Part shown: positions 7,165 to 15,881 of the stretch, in pieces
How positions within the stretch are numbered: position 1 is the first letter of the stretch
Layout of the letters: each line of letters opens with the position of its first letter
NCBI RefSeq assembly: GCF_015024225.1
Contig: NZ_JACJGM010000010.1
Coordinates: 1-64,000, forward strand
From: Nocardioides lijunqiniae
Lineage (GTDB): Bacteria; Actinomycetota; Actinomycetes; Propionibacteriales; Nocardioidaceae
Direction of reading: 5' to 3'
Length of the DNA: 64,000 nucleotides
The notes under the pieces: generated by a model
Database searches by the model: none
The model's input: the letters and a program-made list of their open reading frames with translations, nothing else
Told to the model about the DNA's origin: nothing
Translations under genes and position numbers: made by a program

Positions 7165-8657
7165 CGACCGGCAGTCCCCCTCCCCGCGACGTCGCGGCCT
7201 CCGGGCCCGAGCCGAAGCAGGAGAGCAAGCAGTCACCCGACGAGGGGTGGTTCCACTACCGCCGCTCGCTGGCGAGCCGGGTGACGCTGCTGACGACGAT
7301 GGCGGTCGGCCTCACCGTCGCGTTCCTCGCCGCCGGCGCCTACGTCACCGTGCGCATGCAGCTGCAGTCGACCCTGGACGACACGCTCAAGGAGCGCGCC
7401 TACCAGACCACGAAGGCCCCCACCCTGATCGACCGGCGCACGGGCGACGAGCTGCCGGCCTGGGCGGTGCTGGCCACCGACCTGCGGATCGCGGTCGTCT
7501 TCGCCGACGGCAGCGCGCCGTACCGTCCCGAGCAGCTCGACGACGCGCCCCGCCTCGGCGGCCCCGAGCTGGCGGTGGCGCGCGGAGACGCGAAGTCCAG
7601 CGTGCGCACCGTGATCGGCGGCGACAGCGAGTACCGCGCGGTGACGGTGCCGTACGGCGACGGGCAGGCGCTGGTGATCGCCCAGTCGCTCGAGGGCCAG
7701 CAGCGGGTGCTGACCAAGCTGGGCGTCGTGATGGCGACGTTCGGCCTGCTGGGGGTGCTGGCGGCGGGCATGGCCGGCTGGGGCGTGGCCCGCAACGGGC
7801 TGCGCCCGGTGCGGCGACTGACCCGCTCGGTCGAGCACATCGCCCGCACCGAGGACCTCACCCCGCTGCCGGTCGAGGGCGACGACGAGATCGCCCGGCT
7901 GGCGTCGGCGTTCAACCAGATGCTGCTCGCGCTCGGCGCCTCCCGCGACCGCCAGCGCCAGCTCGTGGCGGATGCCGGGCACGAGCTGCGGACGCCGCTG
8001 ACGTCGCTGCGCACCAACGTCGACCTGCTCACCCAGGCCTCCTCCCCCGACGGACCGGACCTGCCGGCGCAGGCGCGCGAGGAGCTGCTCGAGGACATCC
8101 GTGCCCAGATCGAGGAGCTCACGACGCTGATCGGCGACCTGGTCGAGCTGGCCCGCGACGAGCCGCTGGCGCTGGTCGTCGAGCCGGTCGACCTCACCGG
8201 CATCGTCGACCACGCGGTAAGCCGCGTGCGGCTGCGAGCGCCGTCGCTGGCCTTCGACGTCGACGCCGCGCCGTGGTGGGTGGTCGGCGAGGCCGGCGGC
8301 CTGGAGCGCGCGGTGACCAACCTGCTCGACAACGCCGCCAAGTGGAGCCCGCCCGAGGGCCGGGTGCGGGTGCGACTCGCCCACGGGGTGCTGACCGTCG
8401 ACGACGAGGGCCCGGGCATCGAGGAGGCCGACCGGCCGCACGTGTTCGACCGGTTCTGGCGCGCCGAGGAGTCGCGCGGGCTCCCGGGCTCCGGCCTGGG
8501 CCTGTCCATCGTCCGGCAGGTGGCCGAGCGCCACTCCGGCTCGGTCGAGGCGACCGTCTCGCCCTCCGGTGGGGCGCGGCTGATCCTGCGGCTGCCGGGC
8601 TCCGACGTCCCCGCGCCGCCGGCGCCTCCCGCACCGAGGGTCGACGTCCATGCCTGA
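7161..8657 (+). CDS. Sensor histidine kinase, MprB-like
   Basis: A 498-residue membrane kinase: first transmembrane helix about 41-64, an extracytoplasmic sensor of roughly 120 residues, second helix about 187-209, HAMP linker (210-262), HisKA with phosphoacceptor His274 in [10 protein letters not shown], and a HATPase domain with N-box [19 protein letters not shown] and SGLGLSIV. It would phosphorylate the response regulator encoded just upstream (ATGA overlap). Its last 8 nt overlap the start of a lipoprotein gene, so the three proteins are probably made together and the lipoprotein may tune or report the signal (inference). Confidence 0.95.
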   Translation: MTTGSPPPRDVAASGPEPKQESKQSPDEGWFHYRRSLASRVTLLTTMAVGLTVAFLAAGAYVTVRMQLQSTLDDTLKERAYQTTKAPTLIDRRTGDELPAWAVLATDLRIAVVFADGSAPYRPEQLDDAPRLGGPELAVARGDAKSSVRTVIGGDSEYRAVTVPYGDGQALVIAQSLEGQQRVLTKLGVVMATFGLLGVLAAGMAGWGVARNGLRPVRRLTRSVEHIARTEDLTPLPVEGDDEIARLASAFNQMLLALGASRDRQRQLVADAGHELRTPLTSLRTNVDLLTQASSPDGPDLPAQAREELLEDIRAQIEELTTLIGDLVELARDEPLALVVEPVDLTGIVDHAVSRVRLRAPSLAFDVDAAPWWVVGEAGGLERAVTNLLDNAAKWSPPEGRVRVRLAHGVLTVDDEGPGIEEADRPHVFDRFWRAEESRGLPGSGLGLSIVRQVAERHSGSVEATVSPSGGARLILRLPGSDVPAPPAPPAPRVDVHA

Positions 8658-9183
8658 CCGCCGAAGCGCCGCGGCGGTCGCGCTGCTGCTCTGCGCCGCG
8701 CTCACCGCCTGCTCGGGCGACGACCCGCCCCCCAAGCCGCACGGCGACCCCGCCCCCGTCTGGAACCCCTGCGACGGCATCACCCCCGCGCAGGCGCAGC
8801 AGGCGTTCGGCACGACGTTCACGATCGACGACGGCGAGGAGGGCGACCTGCGCTGCGTGCTCACGCCCGCCGAGGAGGGCGGGCCGGCGCTCGAGGCCAA
8901 CTACCAGGTCTTCCCCTCCGGGCTCGACGCCGTGTTCTCCGGCATGGGTCCCCTGGCCGGCGAGACGCTCGTCGTGGATGTCGCCGGCGCCGACGACGCG
9001 CGGCTGGTGGTCAACGCGGAGACGAAGTCGCTGCTCATCAGCGGCTTCGTGCAGAACGGCGACCTGATCCAGACCGTCAACCTCGTCGACCCGGCGCCGT
9101 TCGACCGCGCCGCGGGCGTGCGCGGCATCCGCCGGGTGCTGGCCGCCTTCTCCGCGCATGCGGTCGCGGAGCAGGTGGAGTGA
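8650..9183 (+). CDS. DUF3558-like lipoprotein
   Basis: A 177-residue secreted lipoprotein. The signal peptide ends in the lipobox LTAC (Cys22 after a hydrophobic stretch), followed by an acidic, proline-rich linker. The mature part begins WNPCDGITPAQAQQAFG and contains a second cysteine in LRCVLTP, the pattern of actinobacterial DUF3558 proteins of unknown function. The start ATG at 8650 overlaps the end of the kinase gene by 8 nt, which argues for translational coupling. It might interact with the kinase sensor domain. The gene is followed directly by a G-run region. Confidence 0.75.
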   Translation: MPDRRSAAAVALLLCAALTACSGDDPPPKPHGDPAPVWNPCDGITPAQAQQAFGTTFTIDDGEEGDLRCVLTPAEEGGPALEANYQVFPSGLDAVFSGMGPLAGETLVVDVAGADDARLVVNAETKSLLISGFVQNGDLIQTVNLVDPAPFDRAAGVRGIRRVLAAFSAHAVAEQVE

Positions 9184-9345
9184 CGCTGCGCGGCGCGGGG
9201 GGTTGGGCGGGGGGCCGGCGCAACAACCGCGTGGGGGGGGGGACAGAAGCCCCGGGGCGGGGGGCGGGGGGGGGGGGGCGGCCGGGGGCGGGGGGGGTGG
9301 GGCCCCCGGGCCCCCCCCCAAACCCCCCGCTTCTGGGGTGGAACT
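9184..9345. other. Extreme G/C homopolymer tract
   Basis: Between convergent genes lies a stretch with runs of 10 G (9233-9242), 13 G (9266-9278), 8 G (9290-9297) and 9 C (9311-9319). Nothing else in the window looks like it. Either it is a real G-quadruplex-prone spacer or the consensus here is unreliable. No gene is supported in it. Confidence 0.8.
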
Positions 9346-9361
9346 TCAGCCCGGAGGCTCC

Positions 9362-9387
9362 AGTTTCGCCGGTCAGCCGGTGAATCT
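9362..9387 (+). repeat. Intergenic repeat family B module
   Basis: A 26-bp near-copy (23 of 26 matches by eye) of 50547-50572: AGTTTCGCCGGTC followed by AGCCGGTGAATCT. It lies just before the 3' end of pabB, again between convergent genes. Confidence 0.65.
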
Positions 9388-9425
9388 TGGGGCGCGTGGG
9401 ACCTGACGCCCCCCGCTGCCGCGCG

Positions 9426-10715
9426 TCAGTCGGCGAGGGCGGCGAGGAGGCGCTCGGCCTTGAGGGTGGCCTCGGCGTGCTCGGAGGCGACGTCGGACTG
9501 GACGGTGATGCCGCCGCCGGTGCCGAGCAGGTAGCGGCCGTCGCCGGTCGTGGTGAGGGAGCGGATCACCACGCCGAGGTCGGCGCGGCCGTCGGCGGCG
9601 ACCCAGCCGAACGCTCCGGCGTAGGCGCCGCGCGGGGAGGACTCGACCGCCTCGATGATCTGCATGGTGCGGAGCTTGGGCGCCCCGGTCATGGAGCCGG
9701 CGGGGAAGAGCGCGCGCAGCGCCGCGACCGTGGAGACGCCGTCGGACAGGTGACCGCGCACCGTCGAGACGAGCTGGTGGACGGTGGCGTAGGACTCCAC
9801 CTCCATCAGGGCGGGCACCTGCACGGTGCCCGGGTCGCAGACCATCGCCAGGTCGTTGCGCAGCAGGTCGACGATCATCAGGTTCTCGGCGCGGAACCGC
9901 GCGTCGCTCACCAGCGCGTGCCGGTGTCGCTCGTCCTGCTCGGGGGTGTCGCCGCGGGGCGTGGTGCCCTTGATCGGCTTGGTCTCCAGGGTGCGGTCGG
10001 AGGTGACCAGCGCGTAGCGCTCCGGCGAGGAGCTCAGCAGCCACCCGCGCGCGCCGTCGACGTCGTGCTGGAGGAACCCGGCGTACGGCGCTGGGTTGAG
10101 CTCGCGCAGCCTGAGGTAGGCGGCGACGGGGTCGAGGGCGCTGGTGGTCTCGCGGCGGTAGGTGAGGTTGACCTCGTAGGAGTTGCCGGCGTGCAGCTCC
10201 TCCTGGACCCGGTCGAACGCCGCGGCGTAGTCGGGGGTCGGCGGGTGGGTCGTCTGCCGGGCACCGCGCCCGGGCGCTGCCTGCGGCACACGACCCGCCG
10301 ACCCGTCCCCACCCACTGCCGCCACCGGATGCTCGAACAGGCGCACCTGCCGCGGCCGCATCCAGACGGCGTCGGGCATCGCGCCGGCCGACGGCAGCGC
10401 GGCGGGGAGGTCGGGGCGGCTCGCGTAGCCGAGGTAGCCGAACCACTGGTCGGTCGGCGCGCCGGACGCGAGCTCGGCCTCGAGCACCGCGAAGACGTCG
10501 TCGCCCACGACCTCCGCGCGGCCGCCGGCGTGCCGGGTGACCTCGCGGCGGGCCGCGGAGTAGGACAGCGAGACGTCGTCGGCGTCGAGCCAGCCGATGA
10601 GCGAGCGCCGGCCCGACCACTCGCGCGCGCCGCCGCCGTCGAGCCAGAAGCAGCGCGGGTGGCTCGCGGCGACCTCGCGGAAGTACGCGACCGGGTCCTG
10701 CCCCGCTGTGCTCAC
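9426..10715 (-). CDS. pabB: Aminodeoxychorismate synthase component I
   Basis: A 429-residue chorismate-utilising enzyme that aminates chorismate at C4 to 4-amino-4-deoxychorismate for folate synthesis, using ammonia from PabA. The diagnostic ETKPIKGTTPRG motif has Lys249, the residue that distinguishes PabB from anthranilate synthase (PIAGT). Other hallmarks: SSSPERY, NLMIVDLLRNDL, the C-terminal GSMTGAPK and GTGGGITVQSD. The N-terminal third is the usual divergent half, and residues 130-160 are a low-complexity linker. GTG start at 10713-10715 lies inside an 11-bp tandem repeat shared with the pabA stop. No lyase (pabC) is in the window. Confidence 0.93.
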   Translation of the reverse strand: MSTAGQDPVAYFREVAASHPRCFWLDGGGAREWSGRRSLIGWLDADDVSLSYSAARREVTRHAGGRAEVVGDDVFAVLEAELASGAPTDQWFGYLGYASRPDLPAALPSAGAMPDAVWMRPRQVRLFEHPVAAVGGDGSAGRVPQAAPGRGARQTTHPPTPDYAAAFDRVQEELHAGNSYEVNLTYRRETTSALDPVAAYLRLRELNPAPYAGFLQHDVDGARGWLLSSSPERYALVTSDRTLETKPIKGTTPRGDTPEQDERHRHALVSDARFRAENLMIVDLLRNDLAMVCDPGTVQVPALMEVESYATVHQLVSTVRGHLSDGVSTVAALRALFPAGSMTGAPKLRTMQIIEAVESSPRGAYAGAFGWVAADGRADLGVVIRSLTTTGDGRYLLGTGGGITVQSDVASEHAEATLKAERLLAALAD

Positions 10716-10754
10716 GACGGGCTCACGCCGGGCTCACGACGGGCTCACCACGGG
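10711..10754 (-). repeat. 11-bp tandem repeat across the pabA/pabB junction
   Basis: Four units of CTCACGACGGG type on the plus strand. On the coding strand each unit contains GTGAGC. The first unit carries the pabB GTG start and the last the pabA TGA stop. Confidence 0.85.
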
Positions 10755-11317
10755 CCGAGGAAGTTTGCGACCAGCGCGGCGCCGTGCTGGGAGAGCACCG
10801 ACTCGGGGTGGAACTGCACGCCCACCAGCGGCAGGTCGTGGTGGGCGACGGCCATCGTGACGCCGCTGACCTCGTCGACGGCCGTGCGCCGCAGGCAGTC
10901 GGGCAGCTCGAGCGCGGCCAGCGAGTGGTAGCGGACCGCCTGGAACCCGTCGGGCACCCCGGCGAAGAGACCGTCGCCGTCGTGGCGCACGACCGCGGTC
11001 ACGCCGTGACCCGGCGGCACCCGGTCGACCCGACCGCCGTACGTCGTGACGAGGCCCTGCATGCCCAGGCAGACGCCGAGCACCGGACGGGTCGCGGCCA
11101 GCAGCACCTCGCGCCCGACGGCGAAGTCGGTCGCGGCGTCGGGGCGACCGGGGCCGGGCGAGAGCACGACGTGGGAGTGGGCGAGGACGTCCTCCACCGC
11201 GACCTCGTCGTGCTGGACCACCCGCGGCAGCACGCCGGTCACCTCGGCGACGAGGTGGACGAGGTTGAACGTGTAGGAGTCGTGGTGGTCGACCACGACG
11301 ACGTCCGGGGTGGCCAC
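10745..11317 (-). CDS. pabA: Aminodeoxychorismate synthase glutaminase component
   Basis: A 190-residue class I glutamine amidotransferase. The catalytic triad is visible: Cys83 in GVCLGMQ, His170 and Glu172 in QFHPES; the oxyanion strand LSPGPGRP is at 52-59. It supplies ammonia to PabB, encoded 29 bp downstream on the same strand. PabA and TrpG proteins are hard to separate by sequence and the protein could serve anthranilate synthase too, but linkage to pabB favours PabA. The PhzE-like synthase gene upstream ends 9 bp before its start, so all three are likely one transcript. Confidence 0.9.
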   Translation of the reverse strand: MATPDVVVVDHHDSYTFNLVHLVAEVTGVLPRVVQHDEVAVEDVLAHSHVVLSPGPGRPDAATDFAVGREVLLAATRPVLGVCLGMQGLVTTYGGRVDRVPPGHGVTAVVRHDGDGLFAGVPDGFQAVRYHSLAALELPDCLRRTAVDEVSGVTMAVAHHDLPLVGVQFHPESVLSQHGAALVANFLGPW

Positions 11318-11326
11318 CCGGCCAAC

Positions 11327-13261
11327 CTAGTCCGCGGCGGGGCGCGGGCCGTCGAGCAGCAGGCCCGCCACGAGCTCGTGCAGCAGGTCGTAGCCGCGCT
11401 CGGTGAGGATCGACTCCGCGTGGAACTGGATGCCCCGGTAGTGCGGACCGGTCAGCACGTTGACGTCGCCGGTGTCCGGGTCGGCGTCGACCGACACCCC
11501 GTCGGGCAGCGGCCGGTCGCCCGGGCGGCCGACGAAGGTGTTGTAGAAGCCGACCCGCTCGGTGCGGCCGTTGACGACGACCGGCGACTGGGTGCCCTGG
11601 AAGACGATGTCCTTGTAGGCGAGCGGGATCCCGAGCTCGTGGCACAGCGCCTGGTGACCCAGGCACACCGCCAGGAACGGTCGCTGGTCGGCCAGCAGCG
11701 CGGCCACGGCCTCGCGCAGCCGCAGCATCTTGGGGTCGTCGTCGTCGCGCGGGTCGCCGGGACCGGGCCCGACGATCACCAGGTCGAAGCCGTCCAGGCA
11801 GCCGGCGACGTAGTCCTCGTGCCGGACGACGGTGCTCGTCAGCCCCAGCACGCCGAGCACGTGACGCAGCATGTTCACGAAGTCGTCCTCGCCGTCGAGG
11901 ATCACGACGCTCCGGCCGGCAAGCCGGGGGTCCGGCGGCGCGCCCGCCTGGTCGGTCAGCCAGAAGCGGCTCAGCCGGCGGTTGCGCGCGTTGAGCGTCA
12001 GCAGCACGTCCTCGTCGTTGACGAGCTCGGCGAGGTTGACGTCGGGCACCGGCGCGGCCGGCACCAGCCCGAAGGCCCGCAGGATGCCGGCGGCCTTGGC
12101 GTGCGTCTCGGCCACCTCGTACGCCGGGTCCGAGTCACGCACGAGCGTCGCGCCGGCGGTCACCTTGAGGCTGCCGTCGAGGCCGACGTCGGCGGAGCGG
12201 ATGACGATCGGGCTGTCGACGACCGGGCCGCCCGTGGCGTCGCGGCCGAGGATCGCCAGCGCGGCGCCGTAGTAGCCGCGGCCCTCGGTCTCGTACTGCT
12301 TGATCAGGCGGCAGGCGTTCTCCACCGGGCTGCCGGTGACCGTGGCGGCGTACATGGTGTCGCGCAGGACCTCGCGCACGTCACGGTCGGTGCGTCCGGC
12401 CAGGAGGTACTCGGTGTGGATCAGGTGCGTCATCGGCTTGAGGAACGGGCCGAGCACCTGGCCACCCTCGTGGCAGATGTCGCACATCATCTTGAGCTCC
12501 TCGTCGACGACCATGAAGAGCTCGTAGATCTCCTTCTCGTCGTGGAGGAAGTCGAGGAGCTGCTCGCGGATCGGCGCGACCCCCTCGCCGGAGCGGGGGA
12601 TGCGGAAGGTGCCGCTGATGGGGTTCATCCGGACGTCGCCGCCGTGGATCGTCACGTGCCGCTCGGGGCTGGCGCCGATGAGGTAGCGGTCGCCGGTGAA
12701 GAACAGGTAGGTCCAGTAGGCGCCGCGCTCGCGCTCGAGGAGGTTCTTCAGGACCGTGAGCGCGACCTCGGGCCCCCAGTCGGCGACCTGCGCGCGGTAG
12801 TGGCGCCCGATGACCAGGTTGGCGCCCTCGCCCTGGCCGATCTCGTCGTCGATGATCGCCGAGACCAGCTCGCCGTACTCCTCGTCGCCGGTCTCGAAGC
12901 CCCCGCGGTCGGTGAACTCCACGGGCACCTCGTCGATCGCCGCGACCACCTCGGCGACGGAGAACTCCAGCTCGGTGTCGACGTCGACCACCACCAGCGG
13001 CGTGCCGTCGTCGTGGGCCTCGAAGCCGCGCTCGGCCACCTGCCGGAACGGCACCGCCAGCAGCCGGTCGGCGATGTGGCCGTCGGCGGGGACGCCCTCG
13101 GCGAGGGGTACGTCGAGCAGCGACTCGACCACGCTCCGCCGGCCGCCCACCAGGCCGACCGTGTCGCGGTCGCCCGCCCGCGTGGAGCGGCGGATGATCG
13201 CCCACGCCTCGTGCCCCTGGAGCGCGGCGATGGCGTCCCGGGCGGCGGAGGTCTCAGGCAT
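11327..13261 (-). CDS. PhzE-like fused chorismate aminase / glutamine amidotransferase
   Basis: A 644-residue protein joining a TrpE-like chorismate domain (about 1-420) to a class I glutaminase (about 445-640; VCLGHQALCHELG with the nucleophile Cys and QFHAES). The chorismate domain carries MNPISGTFR instead of PIAGTR, together with SPERHV and VTGSPVENA, which resembles PhzE/ADIC synthases (2-amino-2-deoxyisochorismate) more than housekeeping anthranilate synthase. No phzD, phzF or phzG homologue is in the window. It heads an operon with pabA and pabB. Alternatives are a fused anthranilate synthase or a synthase for a secondary metabolite. Confidence 0.78.
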   Translation of the reverse strand: MPETSAARDAIAALQGHEAWAIIRRSTRAGDRDTVGLVGGRRSVVESLLDVPLAEGVPADGHIADRLLAVPFRQVAERGFEAHDDGTPLVVVDVDTELEFSVAEVVAAIDEVPVEFTDRGGFETGDEEYGELVSAIIDDEIGQGEGANLVIGRHYRAQVADWGPEVALTVLKNLLERERGAYWTYLFFTGDRYLIGASPERHVTIHGGDVRMNPISGTFRIPRSGEGVAPIREQLLDFLHDEKEIYELFMVVDEELKMMCDICHEGGQVLGPFLKPMTHLIHTEYLLAGRTDRDVREVLRDTMYAATVTGSPVENACRLIKQYETEGRGYYGAALAILGRDATGGPVVDSPIVIRSADVGLDGSLKVTAGATLVRDSDPAYEVAETHAKAAGILRAFGLVPAAPVPDVNLAELVNDEDVLLTLNARNRRLSRFWLTDQAGAPPDPRLAGRSVVILDGEDDFVNMLRHVLGVLGLTSTVVRHEDYVAGCLDGFDLVIVGPGPGDPRDDDDPKMLRLREAVAALLADQRPFLAVCLGHQALCHELGIPLAYKDIVFQGTQSPVVVNGRTERVGFYNTFVGRPGDRPLPDGVSVDADPDTGDVNVLTGPHYRGIQFHAESILTERGYDLLHELVAGLLLDGPRPAAD

Positions 13262-13307
13262 GCCCGAAGCCTAGTTGTCGCGTGCTCCACGGCCTGCGCC
13301 GTCCCGT

Positions 13308-13346
13308 CCGGTGGTTGAGGAAGGCGCCTTGGCGCTCGACCGCCGG
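13308..13346. repeat. Family A element 1, hairpin after helD
   Basis: CCGGTGGTTGAG is mirrored by CTCGACCGCCGG around the perfect palindrome AAGGCGCCTT. It matches the start of family A elements (GGTGGTTGAGG). It lies 8 bp beyond the helD stop on the minus strand and so may end helD transcription. Confidence 0.65.
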
Positions 13347-13353
13347 GGTCGCG

Positions 13354-15552
13354 TCAGCTGATGGTGGTGAGGAGCTGGGTGGCGCGGGTGAGGACGACGT
13401 AGAGGGTGGCACGACCGGTGGCGGACTCGTCCTCGATCTCCTGCGGGCGCACGACCACGATCCCGTCGAACTCCAGACCCTTGGTGTCCAGTCCGGTGAG
13501 GACCACGACCCGGTCGGTGCCCGAGGGGGCGACCGAGGAGTCGACGGCCGCGCGGGCGCCGGGGGCGTCCTCGGCGAGCTCGGGCCAGCCGGCCAGCCAG
13601 GCGTTGACCTCGGAGCGGCGGGCGGCGGGGACGACGATGCCGACGGTGCCGCCGACCTGGCCGGCCACCTCGACCACGGCGGCGCGGGTCGCGGCCTCGA
13701 GGTCGGTGACGCCGGTGACCTCGACCGGCTCGACGCCCGTCGAGCGCACGGCGGTCGGCAGGTCGGCGTCGAGCCCGACGCGCTCGGCGTAGGCGGCGGC
13801 GTACTCGTAGATCTCGGAGGAGTTGCGGTAGTTGGTCGAGAGGTGGAACTCGTGCAGCGCCTTGCCCTGGAGGGCCTCGGCCCGCGCCGCGGCGGACTCC
13901 TCCGGCACCGGCCACGAGGACTGCGCCGGGTCGCCGACGATCGTCCACGACGCGGCGCGACCGCGCCGGCCGACCATGCGCCACGCCATCGGCGTGAGGT
14001 CCTGGGCCTCGTCGACGAGCACGTGGGCGAACCCGTCGTCCTCGATGCGGTGGGTCGGGGGGGTCCAGGCGCGACCGGTCGGCGCGTACTCGCGGTCGGA
14101 CGCGGTGGTCAGCTCCTGCATGTCGACGCCGCCCTCGACCAGCGCCAGCGGGTCGTCGCGCTCGTCGTCGGCCTTCGCGGGGACGTCGCCCAGCGCGTAG
14201 CGCAGCTCGTCGAGCAGCGGCACGTCCTCGACGGACAGCGAGCCGTCGCCGCTCCACGACTTGGTGAGCAGCCGCTGCTCCTCCGAGGACAGCACGCCCT
14301 CGCTCACCCGGGCCAGCAGCTCGGGGTCGCGCAGCCAGGTCAGCACGTGCGGCGCGTCCAGCGGCGGCCACCAGCTCACCGCGAAGTCGACGAACCGGGA
14401 GTCCGAGAGCATCTCCTCGTCGAACGCCTCGCGGCCGCGGTCGCGACCGCGCTCGCCGCGCACCTGGCGCCACATGGCGTCCAGCAGGGTCGGCGCGACA
14501 CGGGTGACCTGCTTGTTGCGGCGGCCCTGGCTCATCAGCTGGCGACGGACCCGCCCGAGCACGCCGCGGTCCAGGACGATGGTGTCGTCGCGCCAGAAGA
14601 TCCGCAGGTCCGTGGGGCTGCCGGGCGCTTGCTGGCGGGCGGTGCGGCGCAGCACCTCGGCCATCCGTGCGGAGCCCTTGACGTCGGCGACCGCCGGCTC
14701 GTCGTGGCGGGTGGCGCGCACGCCGTCCACGACCTCGCCCAGCGAGCGCAGCGCGACGGCGGTCTCGCCGAGGCTCGGCAGCACGCGGCCGATGTAGCGC
14801 ATGAAGACGCCGCTGGGGCCGACGATGAGCACGCCGCCGGACTCGTAGCGGCGACGGTCGTTGTAGAGCAGGAACGCCGCGCGGTGCAGCGCGACGACGG
14901 TCTTGCCGGTGCCCGGCCCGCCGGAGATGGAGACCACGCCCTTGCCCGGGGCGCGGATGGCCTTGTCCTGCTCGGCCTGGATGGTGGCGACGATCGAGTG
15001 CATCGACCGGTCGCGGGCCCGCGAGAGCTGGGCCATGAGCGCGCCCTCGCCGACGATGGGCAGCTCGACGCCTTCGGCCTCGAGGTCGGCGTGGGCCTCG
15101 GAGTCGAGCAGCTCGTCCTCGACCCCGACGACGCGCGGACCGGTGCAGCGCAGCACCCGGCGGCGTACGACCTGGTGCGGCTCGGCGGCCGTGGCCTGGT
15201 AGAACACCGCCGCGGCCGGCGCTCGCCAGTCGATCAGCAGCGAGTCGCGGTCGGCGTCGCGCAGGCCGATGCGGCCGATGTAGCGGGGTTGGGTGTCGAG
15301 CTCGTGGCGCAGGTCGAGGCGGCCGAAGACCAGTCCCTCGTGGGCGGCGTCGAGCTGGGCGATCCTCTTGGCCGCCTGGAAGACCATCGCGTCGCGCTCG
15401 ACGAGACCGCCCTCGTGGCCCAGCCGGCCACGGTCGTGGCCCTCGCGCGCCAGGGCGCGCGCCGCCGTGGCGGAGTCCTGCAGCTGCACGTAGACGCGGT
15501 CCACGAAGTCCTGCTCGCGAGCGATCTCGCGCTCGGCCAGCTCCTCAGTCAA
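13354..15552 (-). CDS. helD: HelD-type RNA polymerase-associated UvrD/Rep-like ATPase
   Basis: A 732-residue superfamily 1 ATPase of the HelD family, which enters RNA polymerase channels and recycles stalled enzyme. The N-terminal antiparallel coiled coil (about 1-65) is the secondary-channel arm. The ATPase has GGPGTGKT (211-218), DEAQDLTPM (514-522), LSTNYRNSSEIYEYA and C-terminal GLEFDGIVVV...LYVVLTRA. The long insert between about 270 and 480 corresponds to the main-channel arm. Actinobacterial relatives (HelR) displace rifamycins, so a resistance role is possible. Start is TTG at 15550-15552 with GAGGGG 9 nt upstream; a TATAGG -10-like box is at 15618-15623. Confidence 0.9.
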   Translation of the reverse strand: MTEELAEREIAREQDFVDRVYVQLQDSATAARALAREGHDRGRLGHEGGLVERDAMVFQAAKRIAQLDAAHEGLVFGRLDLRHELDTQPRYIGRIGLRDADRDSLLIDWRAPAAAVFYQATAAEPHQVVRRRVLRCTGPRVVGVEDELLDSEAHADLEAEGVELPIVGEGALMAQLSRARDRSMHSIVATIQAEQDKAIRAPGKGVVSISGGPGTGKTVVALHRAAFLLYNDRRRYESGGVLIVGPSGVFMRYIGRVLPSLGETAVALRSLGEVVDGVRATRHDEPAVADVKGSARMAEVLRRTARQQAPGSPTDLRIFWRDDTIVLDRGVLGRVRRQLMSQGRRNKQVTRVAPTLLDAMWRQVRGERGRDRGREAFDEEMLSDSRFVDFAVSWWPPLDAPHVLTWLRDPELLARVSEGVLSSEEQRLLTKSWSGDGSLSVEDVPLLDELRYALGDVPAKADDERDDPLALVEGGVDMQELTTASDREYAPTGRAWTPPTHRIEDDGFAHVLVDEAQDLTPMAWRMVGRRGRAASWTIVGDPAQSSWPVPEESAAARAEALQGKALHEFHLSTNYRNSSEIYEYAAAYAERVGLDADLPTAVRSTGVEPVEVTGVTDLEAATRAAVVEVAGQVGGTVGIVVPAARRSEVNAWLAGWPELAEDAPGARAAVDSSVAPSGTDRVVVLTGLDTKGLEFDGIVVVRPQEIEDESATGRATLYVVLTRATQLLTTIS

Positions 15553-15881
15553 CGAACGTGTCCCCTCAGCACCCGACGGCCCGGACCCACCGGGGTGCCG
15601 GCGGGCAAGTTCTCAAGCCTATACGCCGCCCGGCGGTCGCAGCAGGGGGTTCGGGAGAGACAGCGGAGGCCCCGCTCGCGGCGCGTCCCAGGTGCGCCTC
15701 GAGCGGGGCCTCCGCCGTTCGTCGGGACCGGTCTCCGTGATCCCCCCAGACCCTCGGCTCCGTGTCCCGTCGCCAGAGGCTCCCTCACCTCCGACCCGAC
15801 TCACGCTACGCAGGAACACCCCACGGCCGGGTCACGGCGCATCCACGGTTCACCCACGTTCGGTCAACACGCGTGCTCTCG
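15553..15881. other. 329-bp spacer: helD leader and crotonase terminator
   Basis: No gene is supported here. On the minus strand it holds the helD leader (possible -10 box TATAGG at 15618-15623, ribosome-binding GAGGGG near 15562-15567) and, further up, the strong inverted repeat at 15663-15715. The rest (15716-15881) shows no motif I can name. Confidence 0.6.
15663..15715. terminator. Terminator hairpin with 16-bp perfect arms
   Basis: GCGGAGGCCCCGCTCG at 15663-15678 pairs perfectly with 15700-15715. The 21-nt loop can add GGCGC/GCGCC. It lies about 170 bp downstream of the crotonase gene on the minus strand and ahead of helD, so it most likely insulates helD. Confidence 0.8.

Noticed and set aside
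11327..13261. Phenazine biosynthesis cluster
   Set aside because: Only the PhzE-like synthase is present; no phzA/B, phzD, phzF or phzG homologue nearby.
15553..15881. Rifamycin-associated element upstream of helD
   Set aside because: The only strong dyad (15663-15715) has 16-bp arms and a 21-nt loop, lies after the crotonase gene and looks like a terminator, not the short conserved element.
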